64,000 bases of DNA from Paenibacillus sp. W2I17 (lineage in GTDB: Bacteria; Bacillota; Bacilli; Paenibacillales; Paenibacillaceae). Below, piece by piece: positions 36,399-46,114 of this stretch. Every line of letters starts with the position of its first letter. Position 1 is the stretch's first letter. The notes below the pieces were generated by a model that saw only the letters and a program-made list of their open reading frames with translations, searched no databases and was not told the DNA's origin. The stretch is from the NCBI RefSeq assembly GCF_030815985.1, contig NZ_JAUSXM010000001.1, forward strand, positions 3,348,001 to 3,412,000. Reading direction: 5' to 3'. The position numbers were made by a program, and so were the translations under genes.

Positions 36399-37432
36399 TC
36401 AATGCCCAACTTACTGCGGTATTCGGACGGGGTCAGTCCGGTAATTTTCTTGAATGTCTTGGTAAAATGGGGATGATCCGCATACCCCACTTCGTAGGAT
36501 ATATCCGTAATCCGGTTGCCCGGCTGTTCCAGCATGCGTTTGGCCAGTTCCATTTTGCTGCGTATCCGGTATTGGATAAAGGTCTGACCTGTCGTCTGCT
36601 TGAACAGCTGGCTGAAGTAGGACGGGTTCAGGCCCAACTTGGTAGCAATCTCGTCCAGTGAAACTTCACGGCGCAAGTGCTTCTCCAGATAGGCTTTTGC
36701 TTCTTCCACTGGATGCTTGCGCTTGCCACTGCGTTTTTCCTTGATCGTCTTCATTAACGTGTGGATCTCGTTGCCCAGAGCCTCGAAGCACTCCTCTGAG
36801 GAAGCGCTTACAATTATCCTACTGGACGTACTCATCGTTCCGTTGCCACGGGCGTTCATGCGGGCCACAATCAATTCCAATAATTCCTGAAAAAGCTCCG
36901 CTGTCTGCTCAGGCATCAGGGCATATGCCGGATAACGACCAGACCATGCTGCGAGCAGCTCCGTCACATCGGATTGCCTTAACTCCCATATAGCCTCTTC
37001 CAGACGCATGGCCCAATCATTCAGCTCCCTCACGGGTACAAGGGATACCTTAGGTTTATCCTCTTCGGATGCCAGCAATTTGAGCAGCAGTTCATGAAGC
37101 TCCTGTCGTCCCACTGGCTTGAGCAGATATCGCTTTACCCCATAATCCATACAGGCTCTTGCATATTCAAAGTCTGAATAACCGGAGACTACAATAATGC
37201 GCATCGTACTGCCTTGCTCGGATAAACGTCGGCACAACTCAATGCCATCCATCGTTGGCATGCGAATATCCGTGAACAGGATGTGTGGTCGAAAGTCCTT
37301 CACCACCTGAAGGGCCTCCTCCCCATGCGCCGCCTGCCGGATCTCACAATCGAACAGACCTGCTTGCTCAATCATCTTCGCCAGACCCATCCGAATCATC
37401 GGTTCATCGTCCGTAATCAAGATTCTGAACAT
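36395..37432 (-). CDS. YesN-type response regulator with AraC domain
   Basis: 345 residues. ATG 37432 is preferred over 37438 because GGGGGA ends 6 bases upstream. The receiver (~1-120: ILITDDEPMIRMGL, phospho-Asp in PHILFTDIRMPTMDG, Lys in KRYLLKPVG) is followed by a linker and an AraC HTH pair (VSLDEIATKLGLNPSYFSQLFKQTTG; RITDISYEVGYADHPHFTKTFKK). Placed between permease and kinase genes, it is the likely activator of the tautomerase-to-lyase transcript and perhaps of the binding-protein unit. Confidence 0.92.
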   Translation of the reverse strand: MFRILITDDEPMIRMGLAKMIEQAGLFDCEIRQAAHGEEALQVVKDFRPHILFTDIRMPTMDGIELCRRLSEQGSTMRIIVVSGYSDFEYARACMDYGVKRYLLKPVGRQELHELLLKLLASEEDKPKVSLVPVRELNDWAMRLEEAIWELRQSDVTELLAAWSGRYPAYALMPEQTAELFQELLELIVARMNARGNGTMSTSSRIIVSASSEECFEALGNEIHTLMKTIKEKRSGKRKHPVEEAKAYLEKHLRREVSLDEIATKLGLNPSYFSQLFKQTTGQTFIQYRIRSKMELAKRMLEQPGNRITDISYEVGYADHPHFTKTFKKITGLTPSEYRSKLGIE

Positions 37433-37474
37433 CGCCATTCCCCCGTTTCCGTCAGATCTGTATGCTGCTTGTAG

Positions 37475-38353
37475 TTAAGATTTGACGGAGCCGACCATGA
37501 TTCCTTTTACAAAATGCTTTTGCAGGAAAGGGTAAATGATAATGATTGGCAAGGTGGCGATGATGATGGTCGCCATTTTGATGCCTTCCGGCGATGTATG
37601 TGCAAGGGTGCTATAGACGGCAGAACCCGGATCGACGGAAATATCGTCACTCTCAAACAGCTTCTTAAGTGTGACCTGGATCGGCCACCAGGCCGGATCA
37701 TTCAGATAATAAAGCGCGGTGGAATACGCATTCCAGTGGCCCACCGCATAGAAAATGCCGAGTGATGCCATAGCCGGTTTGGATAATGGAATAACGATAC
37801 GCCAGATGATGCCAAACTCTCCACAGCCATCGATGCGGGCGGCATCGATCAGTTCACCCGGCAGCTGTGAGAAGAACGAACGCATGACGAAAAAGTTAAA
37901 GGCGTTAATCGCTCCTGGCACAATCAGCACCAGTGGATTGTTAACCAGATGCAGCTCCTTCATCAGGATAAAGTTCGGAATGAGCGGCGCCGAGAATACG
38001 ACGGTCACCAGGACAAACATGACAACTAGAGAGCGACCCTTGTACTCTGGACGTGACACGGGATACGCGAGTGATGCCGTTGCGGCGAGATTGACCAGCG
38101 TACCCACTAACGTTACCCCAACCGATACCGCAAAGGCCCGCCAGAAGGCAGCATCGCCGAATACATATTCATAATTGATCCAGGTAAAAGCTACTGGCCA
38201 GAAGCTAACCTTTCCGCCCATGATCGCTTCCGAACTGCTAAGTGATTGGGCCAGCACATTAATGAAAGGCAGAATCATCGTCAACGAGAGCAGCGTAAGA
38301 AAAACGAGATTTCCAATGCGAAATATACGGTAACGGACACTGGGGGTACGCAT
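37475..38353 (-). CDS. ABC sugar permease, LplC/MalG type
   Basis: 292 residues, GGAGGCGAG before ATG 38353. Six membrane helices and the EAA-loop motif near the C-terminus (ELIDAARIDGCGEFGIIWRIVIPLSKPAMASLGIFYAV). This is the CUT1 oligosaccharide class. It pairs with the permease at 38366. No ATPase is encoded in the locus; in this group a common MsmX-like ATPase usually serves several importers. Likely cargo is oligosaccharides from lyase digestion. Confidence 0.92.
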   Translation of the reverse strand: MRTPSVRYRIFRIGNLVFLTLLSLTMILPFINVLAQSLSSSEAIMGGKVSFWPVAFTWINYEYVFGDAAFWRAFAVSVGVTLVGTLVNLAATASLAYPVSRPEYKGRSLVVMFVLVTVVFSAPLIPNFILMKELHLVNNPLVLIVPGAINAFNFFVMRSFFSQLPGELIDAARIDGCGEFGIIWRIVIPLSKPAMASLGIFYAVGHWNAYSTALYYLNDPAWWPIQVTLKKLFESDDISVDPGSAVYSTLAHTSPEGIKMATIIIATLPIIIIYPFLQKHFVKGIMVGSVKS

Positions 38354-38365
38354 CCATCTCGCCTC

Positions 38366-39343
38366 CTAATACAGGCTTTCGCCGGTTGTTTTTTTGCTAA
38401 AGAAGTTACCGAGTAGAATAAGCATCAAGCCCACGACCGACTTGAACAACCCGATGGCTGTTGTATAGCTGTATTGCTGTGAGAGAAGCCCGGCTTTGTA
38501 GATGTACGTATCGAGAATCTCGCCAGACTCCAGATTGAGCGGATTGAGGAATACAAACACACGCTCAAAGCCCAGATCAAGGAACTTCCCGATGTGCAGC
38601 AGCAACAAAATCATAATCGTTGGCAGCAAGGATGGCAGGGTAATCGACCATATTTGCTTCAAACGTCCAGCTCCGTCCACCTCTGCCGCCTCATACAGAT
38701 CGGGATTGATGCCCGCAATGGCAGCCAGGAAAATAATCGTTCCGTACCCGGAGTCACGCCAGATCCCCGAACCGATCAGAATAGAACGAATGTACGAGTC
38801 TTCTCCAAGGAAGTAGATCGGCTGCATGCCCAGAAATCCAAGTGCCTTGTTCACCACTCCGGCATCCATTGAGAAAATACCCATGAAGATACCACTAATG
38901 ACGACCCAGGACAGAAAGTGAGGCATGTATACAATCGTTTGCAGCAAACGCTTAAACACAATCATCCGTACTTCATTCAGCAGAATTGCCAGTAAGATCG
39001 GTACCGGGAATGCAATCACCAGATCATATAATCCAAGAAGAAGTGTGTTATTGAGAATTCTTAAAAAATCATAATGACTGAACATCTTCTGGAAATGCTC
39101 CAGACCTACCCAATCACTTCCGGTGATGCCTTTGAAAATGTTGTAGTTCTGAAAGGCAATCACTGAACCGAATAAAGGTACATATTTGAAGAGGAAAAAA
39201 TACAGGATACCCGGTAAGGAGAGTAGATATAGTATCCGATATCGCCACAGATAACGTCCCGCATCTCCGAGCCGAACGCCCAGACCAGACGAGTGAAGTC
39301 CGGTTGCACCCCGGCTTGGTGGCACGATATCTGCCGGCTTCAC
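38366..39343 (-). CDS. ABC sugar permease, LplB type
   Basis: 325 residues, GTG start at 39343 overlapping the tautomerase stop (GTGA), with GGAGGGG upstream. After a polar leader comes LSLPGILYFFLFKYVPLFGSVIAFQNYN, a hallmark of LplB permeases, then six helices and the EAA loop (LYEAAEVDGAGRLKQIWSITLPSLLPTI). It forms the channel with the gene that follows by 12 bases. The binding protein is the LplA-like lipoprotein at 29665. Confidence 0.92.
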   Translation of the reverse strand: MKPADIVPPSRGATGLHSSGLGVRLGDAGRYLWRYRILYLLSLPGILYFFLFKYVPLFGSVIAFQNYNIFKGITGSDWVGLEHFQKMFSHYDFLRILNNTLLLGLYDLVIAFPVPILLAILLNEVRMIVFKRLLQTIVYMPHFLSWVVISGIFMGIFSMDAGVVNKALGFLGMQPIYFLGEDSYIRSILIGSGIWRDSGYGTIIFLAAIAGINPDLYEAAEVDGAGRLKQIWSITLPSLLPTIMILLLLHIGKFLDLGFERVFVFLNPLNLESGEILDTYIYKAGLLSQQYSYTTAIGLFKSVVGLMLILLGNFFSKKTTGESLY

Positions 39344-39549
39344 GTCTTCTCCCCTCCCTGCTTCTGTGATTGCGTGCTTCTCAAGTTATCAGGAACGTTC
39401 TCGTCCCATGGGATTTCATTGAATTCGATGGAAATGTAATCCGGCTCACGATCGATAATACGCGAGAGCTCGCGTGTGAACACCTCCACTATCTCCTGCT
39501 TTTGCTCATCCGTCCTGCCTTCATACAGCCTGATCGTAATTTCTGGCAT
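39340..39549 (-). CDS. 4-oxalocrotonate-tautomerase-like small protein heading the polysaccharide operon
   Basis: 69 residues: MPEITIRLYEGRTDEQKQEI and a short beta-alpha fold. The Pro after the initiator Met is the catalytic base of the tautomerase superfamily, and the length is near the usual 60-70. It is the first gene of the operon, coupled by a 4-base overlap to the LplB permease. Such enzymes interconvert keto and enol forms. Here a role on the enol produced by a polysaccharide lyase (unsaturated uronate to its keto form) is an attractive inference, not a demonstrated one. Confidence 0.85.
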   Translation of the reverse strand: MPEITIRLYEGRTDEQKQEIVEVFTRELSRIIDREPDYISIEFNEIPWDENVPDNLRSTQSQKQGGEKT

Positions 39550-40056
39550 CCGATTTAAGCTCCCTTCATTACGTGATGTAAACGCTTTAACAACTTCATC
39601 TTAGCGTTCCTGCGGAAGGGCAACAATGGACTGTCTTTTCGTTCACTTGTGTTTTCTTTAGGTCATAACAAACAAGCCCAAAATGCCCCCTTATGAATGG
39701 GGACCTCGCTAGAACCTTGCATTAACAAACGTAATAATAATGATTAAAAATGAAAAGTACACCCACAGAACCAGTACCTTAGAACCATTTTTTCTCTAAA
39801 AGCTAATATTAATATGACTTTATAACGATATAATCTACGAAGTAACTTACCTGGGGGTCCTATAAGTGAAGTAGAACTTGAAACAATGCAAAAGGCACAC
39901 TGAAGCATGAGAGAATGTCACGTAACCACAGCAAAAATCAGAATTATAGAAGTTGCACGATAACAATTTTTCACTAAATATTCATTAGATTACATAGCGT
40001 ATAGCATCCCATCCAGGTATAGTGCATTTTCACAATCGTAGAAGGAGTGAACCATC
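39550..40056. promoter_or_regulatory. Divergent control region with a cre-like box
   Basis: About 500 bases between the polysaccharide operon (minus) and the chemotaxis receptor (plus). ATGTAAACGCTTTAAC (39576-39591) matches the CcpA consensus at 14 of 16 positions and lies about 30 bases before the tautomerase start. CCCC and GGGG around 39690 can form a small hairpin. No gene seen in the rest. Confidence 0.5.
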
Positions 40057-41820
40057 TTGTTTAATAAGCTTCGCTGGAGTACCATGCCTTTCTTCATCAA
40101 AAATTTGGTGATTTCATTCGGCAGCATCATGTTGATCGGTGTAATCCTGATTACTGCCGCGTATCAATTGCAAAAAAATATCTTGGTTGAACAGTTGCAC
40201 GACCAGGCTACCGTCATCACCCAGAAATGGTACGATGATCTCGACACTGCCAAAGTGGCAGAAGCGGCTAAGGAAAAAAGCTACTCCGGTCCTGTACAGC
40301 TGGAAATGAAAACTTATCTCGATTCCATCCATGAATTCTATCCAAACATCGCGCAAGCGTACATTTTTGGTTCAGAACTTGAGGAAGGAAACGGAACGTC
40401 CATCATCGCGATTCCAACAAACCTGTTGGAACCATTCGAGGAGGGTAATCTGCCTGCAGGTGCCATGTACCCGCTGCCTCAGAATAACGTCGTAGTGCTG
40501 GAACAGATGAAAAAGGACGGAAAGCCTGCCTTCAGTGATTTCTACACGGATGAGTACGGAACTTGGACCACTCTGATCTATCCGATTAATAACGCAGATG
40601 GCTCCATGTACGCTGCTCTTTACTTCGATGTAGATGCAAGTGCCGTTCCAAAAGGCCTGAACAAACTGCTTACGTACGGTTTGATGTTCCTGATCGGTTT
40701 CTTGATCCTGTTCATGGTGTTGCAATTCATTTTGCTGAAAAGAACGTTGCTTCCGATCCGCAATCTGATGAAAGGTATCGAAGAAGTCAGCACGGGTAAT
40801 CTGGACGTAACCATCGATACCGGACGAGATGATCTGGGTGTCATCAACGAGAAGTTCAATGCGATGATCCATCGCTTCAATACAACCATCTATAAAGTAC
40901 AGAATACTTCACATCACCTCTCGGAATCTTCCAAACAACTACTGGGCATTTCCGAGAAAAATAATGTGAACATTCAATCCATCAGCACCAATATTCGAGA
41001 AATATCTACTGGACTGGTGTCACAAGACAAAGCCACTGTGGAGAACGCACGTGCCATGACAGAGATGTCAACGGTAGTGCAGACAATCGCCAGCAGCTCA
41101 GCCGATGTGGCAGATGAAGCACTCAGCATGGAGCAGCGCTCCAGCACAGGTAATGTGGTGATGCAACAAGTCATTGAACAGATGCGCCTGATCTCCGGTG
41201 CGGTGCAAAATACATCAAACTCGATTCAGTCTTTGGAAAATAACTCGAACCAGATTAGCAACATTGTTAACGTAATCACAGAGATTGCCGGACAAACCAA
41301 CTTGCTTGCACTTAACGCTTCAATCGAGGCAGCCCGTGCAGGTGAAGAAGGAAGAGGTTTTGCGGTGGTTGCAGGCGAGGTACGTAACCTGGCAGAACAA
41401 TCGCAGGAATCAGCGAAGCAAATTCGACAGTTAATTGAAGAAATTCAACGGGATATCATGCAGTCTTCCGAAGCGATGCAGTTGGGTTCCAAGGAAGTTA
41501 CCAAAGGCTTGGAAGTTACCCAAGAGACTGGTGTATTCTTCGAGAATATTCTGACTGCTACGAATAAAGTTGCAAACCAGATTCAGGATATCTCCAGTTC
41601 TACTGAAGAAATCTCGGCAAGCACACAGGAAATGTCTGCCACGGCCGATGAACTGTCTGCCAATGTCAGCAAAGCAGCAAGCAGCAGTAAACAAATTGAG
41701 CAGTCAATTGATGAGCAGGAAGCCTCCATGGCAGCCATTGTGAGTGCCTCCGATGAGCTCTCGGTTGTATCCGAGCAACTGCAAGAACTGATCTCATTCT
41801 TTAAAGTACGCGCAGAATAG
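40057..41820 (+). CDS. Methyl-accepting chemotaxis protein
   Basis: 587 residues, TTG start at 40057 with AAGGAGTGA upstream. Membrane helix at ~15-38, an extracellular sensor (~40-200), a second helix (~205-230), HAMP ([26 protein letters not shown]), then the signalling domain with the hairpin tip [41 protein letters not shown]. No C-terminal CheR/CheB tether pentapeptide. It lies divergent from the polysaccharide operon, so sensing of sugars is possible, but the ligand is unknown. Confidence 0.95.
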   Translation: MFNKLRWSTMPFFIKNLVISFGSIMLIGVILITAAYQLQKNILVEQLHDQATVITQKWYDDLDTAKVAEAAKEKSYSGPVQLEMKTYLDSIHEFYPNIAQAYIFGSELEEGNGTSIIAIPTNLLEPFEEGNLPAGAMYPLPQNNVVVLEQMKKDGKPAFSDFYTDEYGTWTTLIYPINNADGSMYAALYFDVDASAVPKGLNKLLTYGLMFLIGFLILFMVLQFILLKRTLLPIRNLMKGIEEVSTGNLDVTIDTGRDDLGVINEKFNAMIHRFNTTIYKVQNTSHHLSESSKQLLGISEKNNVNIQSISTNIREISTGLVSQDKATVENARAMTEMSTVVQTIASSSADVADEALSMEQRSSTGNVVMQQVIEQMRLISGAVQNTSNSIQSLENNSNQISNIVNVITEIAGQTNLLALNASIEAARAGEEGRGFAVVAGEVRNLAEQSQESAKQIRQLIEEIQRDIMQSSEAMQLGSKEVTKGLEVTQETGVFFENILTATNKVANQIQDISSSTEEISASTQEMSATADELSANVSKAASSSKQIEQSIDEQEASMAAIVSASDELSVVSEQLQELISFFKVRAE

Positions 41821-41859
41821 AAGCAATACGAAACAGATAACAAGAATACGACACAGTAA

Positions 41860-41906
41860 AAAAAACCAAGGCTCATGAGTGATTACACTCAAAGCCTTGG
41901 TTTTTT
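41860..41906 (+). terminator. Terminator after the chemotaxis receptor gene
   Basis: A 14-bp perfect stem (41860-41873 with 41893-41906) ending in TTTTTT. Confidence 0.9.
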
Positions 41907-42145
41907 GTTGTTACCAGGGTAGGTGGGTTAGGTTCTAGTTCTATACTTCCCGGTATCATTTAACAGACAGTATTTCATAATTGCTGGACTCTGGCTCTTA
42001 GATTTTGGACGCAGGTTAACAATTGAAAGTTTCATTTTCTATAAATTCAATTTATTTTTATTTATGGAAATAATAATATATTTTAAAACTTTACTATGAT
42101 ATAGTTACTCTACATTTAGCAAATAAAACCAGAAAAGAGGATATC

Positions 42146-42625
42146 ATGAAAAAGACATTTTTGCTCAGTTTAGCTATGTTCCTACTGCTCCTCCCTTTTT
42201 CCTCAACAACATTTGCGTTCCAAGAAAGACTTACGGTTTCTGACACCATGCACACTGCAGGGCGGTTAGTCTCGAACAACAATACATATATAATGGGACT
42301 AAATGGCTTTGGAGTTCTTGAGTTAAGAAATGTGCGCAATAAAACTCTGTTATGGAATACCAACGTCAAAGATCTAAGAATAAATATGCTAATAATAGAT
42401 CAATACAACGGTAGATTGAAATTGACGGACTATAGCAATACCCCCTACTGGACATCCGATAATCAGGCATGGGCCAATGCGTGGTATGGCCCGGGAAATG
42501 TGCCTGAAAATCTTGTGGGCGACCTGCTAATCATGCAAAATGATGGAAATTTAGTTCTGTATAACACAAAGAATATAGCTAAAGGATGGTATCCTGTATG
42601 GGCTACTAACACAGGAGGACAATAA
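42146..42625 (+). CDS. Small secreted bulb-type (mannose-binding) lectin-like protein
   Basis: 159 residues, AAGAGGA before ATG 42146. Signal peptide of about 25 residues (MKKTFLLSLAMFLLLLPFSS). The mature part has repeats of the B-lectin type: SNNNTYIMGLNGFGVLELRN, LIIDQYNGRLKLTD and LLIMQNDGNLVLYN, then W.P.WATNT. The last fits the QxDxNxVxY mannose-binding motif closely; earlier ones are degenerate. Codon use is AT-richer than the neighbours, hinting at transfer. Related bacterial lectins include bacteriocins of the L-type (llpA) and adhesins, but the function here is unknown. Confidence 0.75.
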   Translation: MKKTFLLSLAMFLLLLPFSSTTFAFQERLTVSDTMHTAGRLVSNNNTYIMGLNGFGVLELRNVRNKTLLWNTNVKDLRINMLIIDQYNGRLKLTDYSNTPYWTSDNQAWANAWYGPGNVPENLVGDLLIMQNDGNLVLYNTKNIAKGWYPVWATNTGGQ

Positions 42626-42706
42626 CATTAAGAATCATTCTTTACCTGTCTGCCTGATTAAAAGGGTTGATTTACTAAAATGTATTCCTACATTACTAAT
42701 TACAAA

Positions 42707-42754
42707 CAAAAGATGGTATAGTGACTAGTTTCTTAGTCATGTACCATCTTTTTT
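42707..42754 (+). terminator. Terminator after the lectin gene
   Basis: AAAAGATGGTA and TACCATCTTTT pair around a loop, followed by T. Between lectin and tetR genes. Confidence 0.85.
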
Positions 42755-42861
42755 AATGCAAGAAATCTGGTAAGATGTCCTCTCTCCCTCTACAAGCTTT
42801 TATTATGACAAAGATCACATCCACCTTCCCTGTTCAAGTGCTACAGTTGTTAACGACCAAC

Positions 42862-42884
42862 TGACCATAATAGTAAAATGGTCA
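42862..42884. promoter_or_regulatory. Inverted repeat, probable TetR operator
   Basis: TGACCAT (42862-42868) and ATGGTCA (42878-42884) are exact reverse complements with a 9-base gap, lying about 50 bases before the TetR gene. The span and place fit a dimeric TetR-family repressor controlling its own gene and the YhgE-like gene. Confidence 0.5.
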
Positions 42885-42935
42885 ATAAAGGACTTACCTT
42901 ACCATTAGCCTTTCAACCTACAAGGAGGTGTATAT

Positions 42936-43517
42936 GTGATGAAAACGATAGATCGAAGGCAACAGGTGATGGACTCTGCCGAGAAATCCTTTGCCCTGTT
43001 TGGTTACAAGGCCACAACGATGGAGCAGGTTGCGAGACTTGCCAATGTGGGCAAGGGAACGATCTATACTTTTTTCGAAAATAAAGAAGAACTGTTCAGC
43101 GAGATTTTGCGCTCAATCATTGCGGATATGAGACAGATTACAGAGCAGACGGTGAAGGAAGAGAATTCGTTTCTGGATAACGTGCATATGAGTATGGATT
43201 CTTTGCTGGAGTATCGGGAGGAACATGAGCTGTTGATCAAGCTCTTTCAGGAGGTTAGCGAGTTCGGTACACCACAGGCCAAAGAAGGTCTACAAAAAGT
43301 GGAGACAGCCATTCTCGAATATTTGGAGCGTCAAGTGAGCCGTGCCATGGAATTAGAGCAGATTCGCAGAGATGATCCCAAGCTGGTTTCTTTTGTCCTG
43401 CTGAAGCTGTATGTCACCTTAACCTCAGATTGGAACAAAGCGCATCCTACGTTGCACAAAGATCAGATCAAGGATTTTGTGGGCCTCTTTCTCAAGAATG
43501 GCTTATCCCCCACCTAG
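42936..43517 (+). CDS. TetR-family transcriptional regulator
   Basis: 193 residues from GTG 42936 (ATG 42939 equally possible), behind AAGGAGGTG. The N-terminal HTH is typical: QVMDSAEKSFALFGYKATTMEQVARLANVGKGTIYTFFENKEELFSEI. The C-terminal ligand domain is not specific. It sits 75 bases before a YhgE/Pip-type membrane protein gene, a common pairing in Firmicutes, and is probably its repressor. Confidence 0.92.
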   Translation: MMKTIDRRQQVMDSAEKSFALFGYKATTMEQVARLANVGKGTIYTFFENKEELFSEILRSIIADMRQITEQTVKEENSFLDNVHMSMDSLLEYREEHELLIKLFQEVSEFGTPQAKEGLQKVETAILEYLERQVSRAMELEQIRRDDPKLVSFVLLKLYVTLTSDWNKAHPTLHKDQIKDFVGLFLKNGLSPT

Positions 43518-43591
43518 AGAAAGGCATGCCACTAGATTCAAAACCTAATAGAGATAGAACACACGGATTAGCGTAAGGATAGGGAGAGAAC

Positions 43592-45781
43592 ATGATGAAA
43601 TCATTCCACGTGTTTGGGCAGGATCTGAAGTCCACCTTTAAAAAACCAAAAGTATTTATTCCGATTCTCGTTGTACTGTTCATTCCGGTGCTGTATAGTG
43701 GCCTGTTCCTGAACGCATTCTGGGACCCCTATGGCAAAATGAATGAATTACCTGTAGCCGTGGTCAACACGGATCAGGGTGCAGTCTACAATGACAAATC
43801 ACTCGAGGTCGGTCAGAATCTGGTCGATGAATTGAAAAAAAGTGATGATTTCGACTGGCAATTCGTGACTCGTGAACAAGCAGAACAAGGTATGCAAGAC
43901 AACACGTATTATATGACGATTGTGATTCCGGAGGACTTTTCCACCAAAGCAACAACCCTGATGGATGAGCACCCTGAGCCGGCAGACCTGATCTATGAAC
44001 CCAATGAAGGATATAACTTCCTCGCGGGTCAGATTGGCGGCACGGCGGTCAAACAAATTCGTTCCAAAGTCGCTGCCAAAGTCACAGAATCGTACACTGA
44101 AACGCTATTGGATCAGGTCGAAGAAATCTCTGGTGGTTTGGCAGATGCCGGGGATGGAGCAGGTCAGATTCATGATGGTGCGATCACGCTGGATGAGGGT
44201 GCTGCTACATTAAAAGAGAACCTGTCCAAACTGGCGGCAGGCACCGACAAGCTGGAAACGGGCGTAGTTCCGTTAAAAGAAGGTACGACTACGCTCGCCC
44301 ATGGCATAGGTGATCTTCATACTGGCGCGAGTGCCCTGTCCAGTGGCCTGTCTCAATTGGCAGCAGCAGGCACGAAGCTGGGTGATGGAGCATTGCAGGC
44401 TGAAGCGGGTGGCAAACAGTTACAGGCTGGCCTTCAATCTGTTCAGGAAGGCACAGCCAAGCTGGATGCAGGACTGGCGGCTTCCGAGGAAGGCAGTGCA
44501 AAGCTGACTGCTGGGCTGCAAAGTTCTGTTGAGGGCAGTGGCAAAGTTAGCGAGGGTGCCAAAGCGGTTGCGCAAGGTCTTGCCCAATTAGCCGAAGCGA
44601 GTCCGGAACTTGCCGCAAGTCCTGCTGTGCAGCAACTCCTGGCAGCCAGCCAAGCCGTAGCTACGGGCAGCGAACAGCTGTATCAAGGCGGACAGCAATT
44701 GGTCGCAGGCAGTCAAAACCTGTACGCTGCACAGCAACAACTGCATCAAGGCAGCAGCCAGTTGGTACAGGGTGAACAACAACTGGTACAAGGAGCCACG
44801 CAATTATCCGTCGGACAAGAAAAGCTTGCGACTGGTTTACAACAGTTCAATTCCAAATTATCTGAGGCAGCCGCTGGAGGAGCCAAACTTGCGGATGGTT
44901 CAAGTCAATTGGATGCTGGTGCAGGCAAGCTGGTTGCGGGTGTAAGCCAGTTCACTGATGGAATCTCAACCCTTGCAGATGGCTCACATAAGCTGGATGA
45001 AGGTGCTGGTCAGTTAAAAGAAGGTACCCTTAAGCTAACAGACGGCTCTGGCGAACTTGCCACCAAGTTGAATGAAGCGGCTGAGCAGACGGGTAGTGTA
45101 AAAAAGACCGATGAACTCGTAACCATGTATGCAGAGCCTGTTCAGGTCGATGAGCATAAATATAATGAGGTACCCAACTATGGTACAGGATTCTCGCCAT
45201 ACTTCCTGTCACTTGGGCTCTTTGTCGGCGCATTGATTGCCACATTGGTAGTGCCAACACGCGGCAGCACGGTTAGTGAAGCAAGTGGCTGGAATCGTTT
45301 TGTGAGTAAAACGCTGGCTTTCACACTCATGAGTGCAGTGCAGTCCCTGCTTGCTTCATGGCTGGTCTTGTACGGCTTGGGTCTGGATGTTCAGAGCGTT
45401 CCATTATTCCTCTTGTTCAGCTTTGTTACCAGTCTAAGCTTCATGTACATCATTCAGGCACTGGTGACTTGGCTGGAGAATCCGGGACGATTCCTCGCGA
45501 TTCTGATGCTGATCTTCCAGCTCACCACCAGCGCAGGCACCTTCCCGCTCGAACTGATTCCAAATTGGCTGAAAGTGTTTAATCCATGGCTACCTATGAC
45601 CTATTCGGTAACGGGTTATAAAGCAGTCATCTCAAGTGGACAGTTCGGCGTGGCTTGGGATCAGATTGGTATTCTGTGCATCTTCGCCGTGATTGGTCTC
45701 GGAGGAACCTTAACGTATTTCCTGATGCATCGCACCACGGAGAACGAAAACGTCAGCAGTGAAGTCGCACTTCACGCATGA
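43592..45781 (+). CDS. YhgE/Pip-type membrane protein with long Gly-rich heptad-like repeats
   Basis: 729 residues; ATG 43592 or 43595 behind AGGGAGA. One N-terminal helix (PILVVLFIPVLYSGLFLNAF), a domain with LPVAVVNTDQGAVYN, then about 330 residues (~200-520) of repeats of the kind LxxGxxxLxxGxxxL (for example KLDAGLAASEEGSAKLTAGL), predicted to form a long coiled rod. At the C-terminus are five or six membrane helices of the ABC-2 type. In relatives these are phage-infection proteins or ESX/type VII-like and efflux-linked membrane proteins. Function here is unproven; context suggests TetR-controlled export or envelope stress. Confidence 0.9.
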   Translation: MMKSFHVFGQDLKSTFKKPKVFIPILVVLFIPVLYSGLFLNAFWDPYGKMNELPVAVVNTDQGAVYNDKSLEVGQNLVDELKKSDDFDWQFVTREQAEQGMQDNTYYMTIVIPEDFSTKATTLMDEHPEPADLIYEPNEGYNFLAGQIGGTAVKQIRSKVAAKVTESYTETLLDQVEEISGGLADAGDGAGQIHDGAITLDEGAATLKENLSKLAAGTDKLETGVVPLKEGTTTLAHGIGDLHTGASALSSGLSQLAAAGTKLGDGALQAEAGGKQLQAGLQSVQEGTAKLDAGLAASEEGSAKLTAGLQSSVEGSGKVSEGAKAVAQGLAQLAEASPELAASPAVQQLLAASQAVATGSEQLYQGGQQLVAGSQNLYAAQQQLHQGSSQLVQGEQQLVQGATQLSVGQEKLATGLQQFNSKLSEAAAGGAKLADGSSQLDAGAGKLVAGVSQFTDGISTLADGSHKLDEGAGQLKEGTLKLTDGSGELATKLNEAAEQTGSVKKTDELVTMYAEPVQVDEHKYNEVPNYGTGFSPYFLSLGLFVGALIATLVVPTRGSTVSEASGWNRFVSKTLAFTLMSAVQSLLASWLVLYGLGLDVQSVPLFLLFSFVTSLSFMYIIQALVTWLENPGRFLAILMLIFQLTTSAGTFPLELIPNWLKVFNPWLPMTYSVTGYKAVISSGQFGVAWDQIGILCIFAVIGLGGTLTYFLMHRTTENENVSSEVALHA

Positions 45782-46114
45782 TGCGTATACAGATAAATTA
45801 AAATAGGTAAAGGCATACCCCCTGTCCTGACTCGCTGAATGACAGCAAGTCTGGCGTAAAGAGATATGCCTTTGTTCTTTTGTTAGTTTTGATATTCGAT
45901 CTAGTCGAGATTCTTCAGAAAGTTTTGGTTTAAAAATCTTAGAAAATTACCTTGCATGGAGCCAAGGGTAAGCATTTTCTTGATAATGCTCAATCGCCAA
46001 TGGGTACCGCAAAATCAACCGTTTCTACTACTTTGGAGGAAAATGCATTGAGAAAAAGAATTCGTTAACCGGTCTACCCAGATTTTCTAGTGATTACTAG
46101 CATCGATTCTATAC
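45782..46114. other. Intergenic region with a plus-strand terminator
   Basis: AAAGGCATA (45809-45817) pairs with TATGCCTTT (45865-45873) around a long loop, then T-rich sequence, a terminator for the YhgE-type gene. The remaining ~230 bases to the convergent DUF4190 gene hold no gene I can support. Confidence 0.6.

Noticed and set aside
39960..40030. Sigma-D (motility) promoter before the chemotaxis receptor
   Set aside because: TAAA occurs but no acceptable GCCGATAT-like -10 follows at the right spacing.
42146..42625. A proven bacteriocin
   Set aside because: The lectin fold fits adhesins as well, and there is no immunity or export gene beside it; I kept it as a lectin-like protein.
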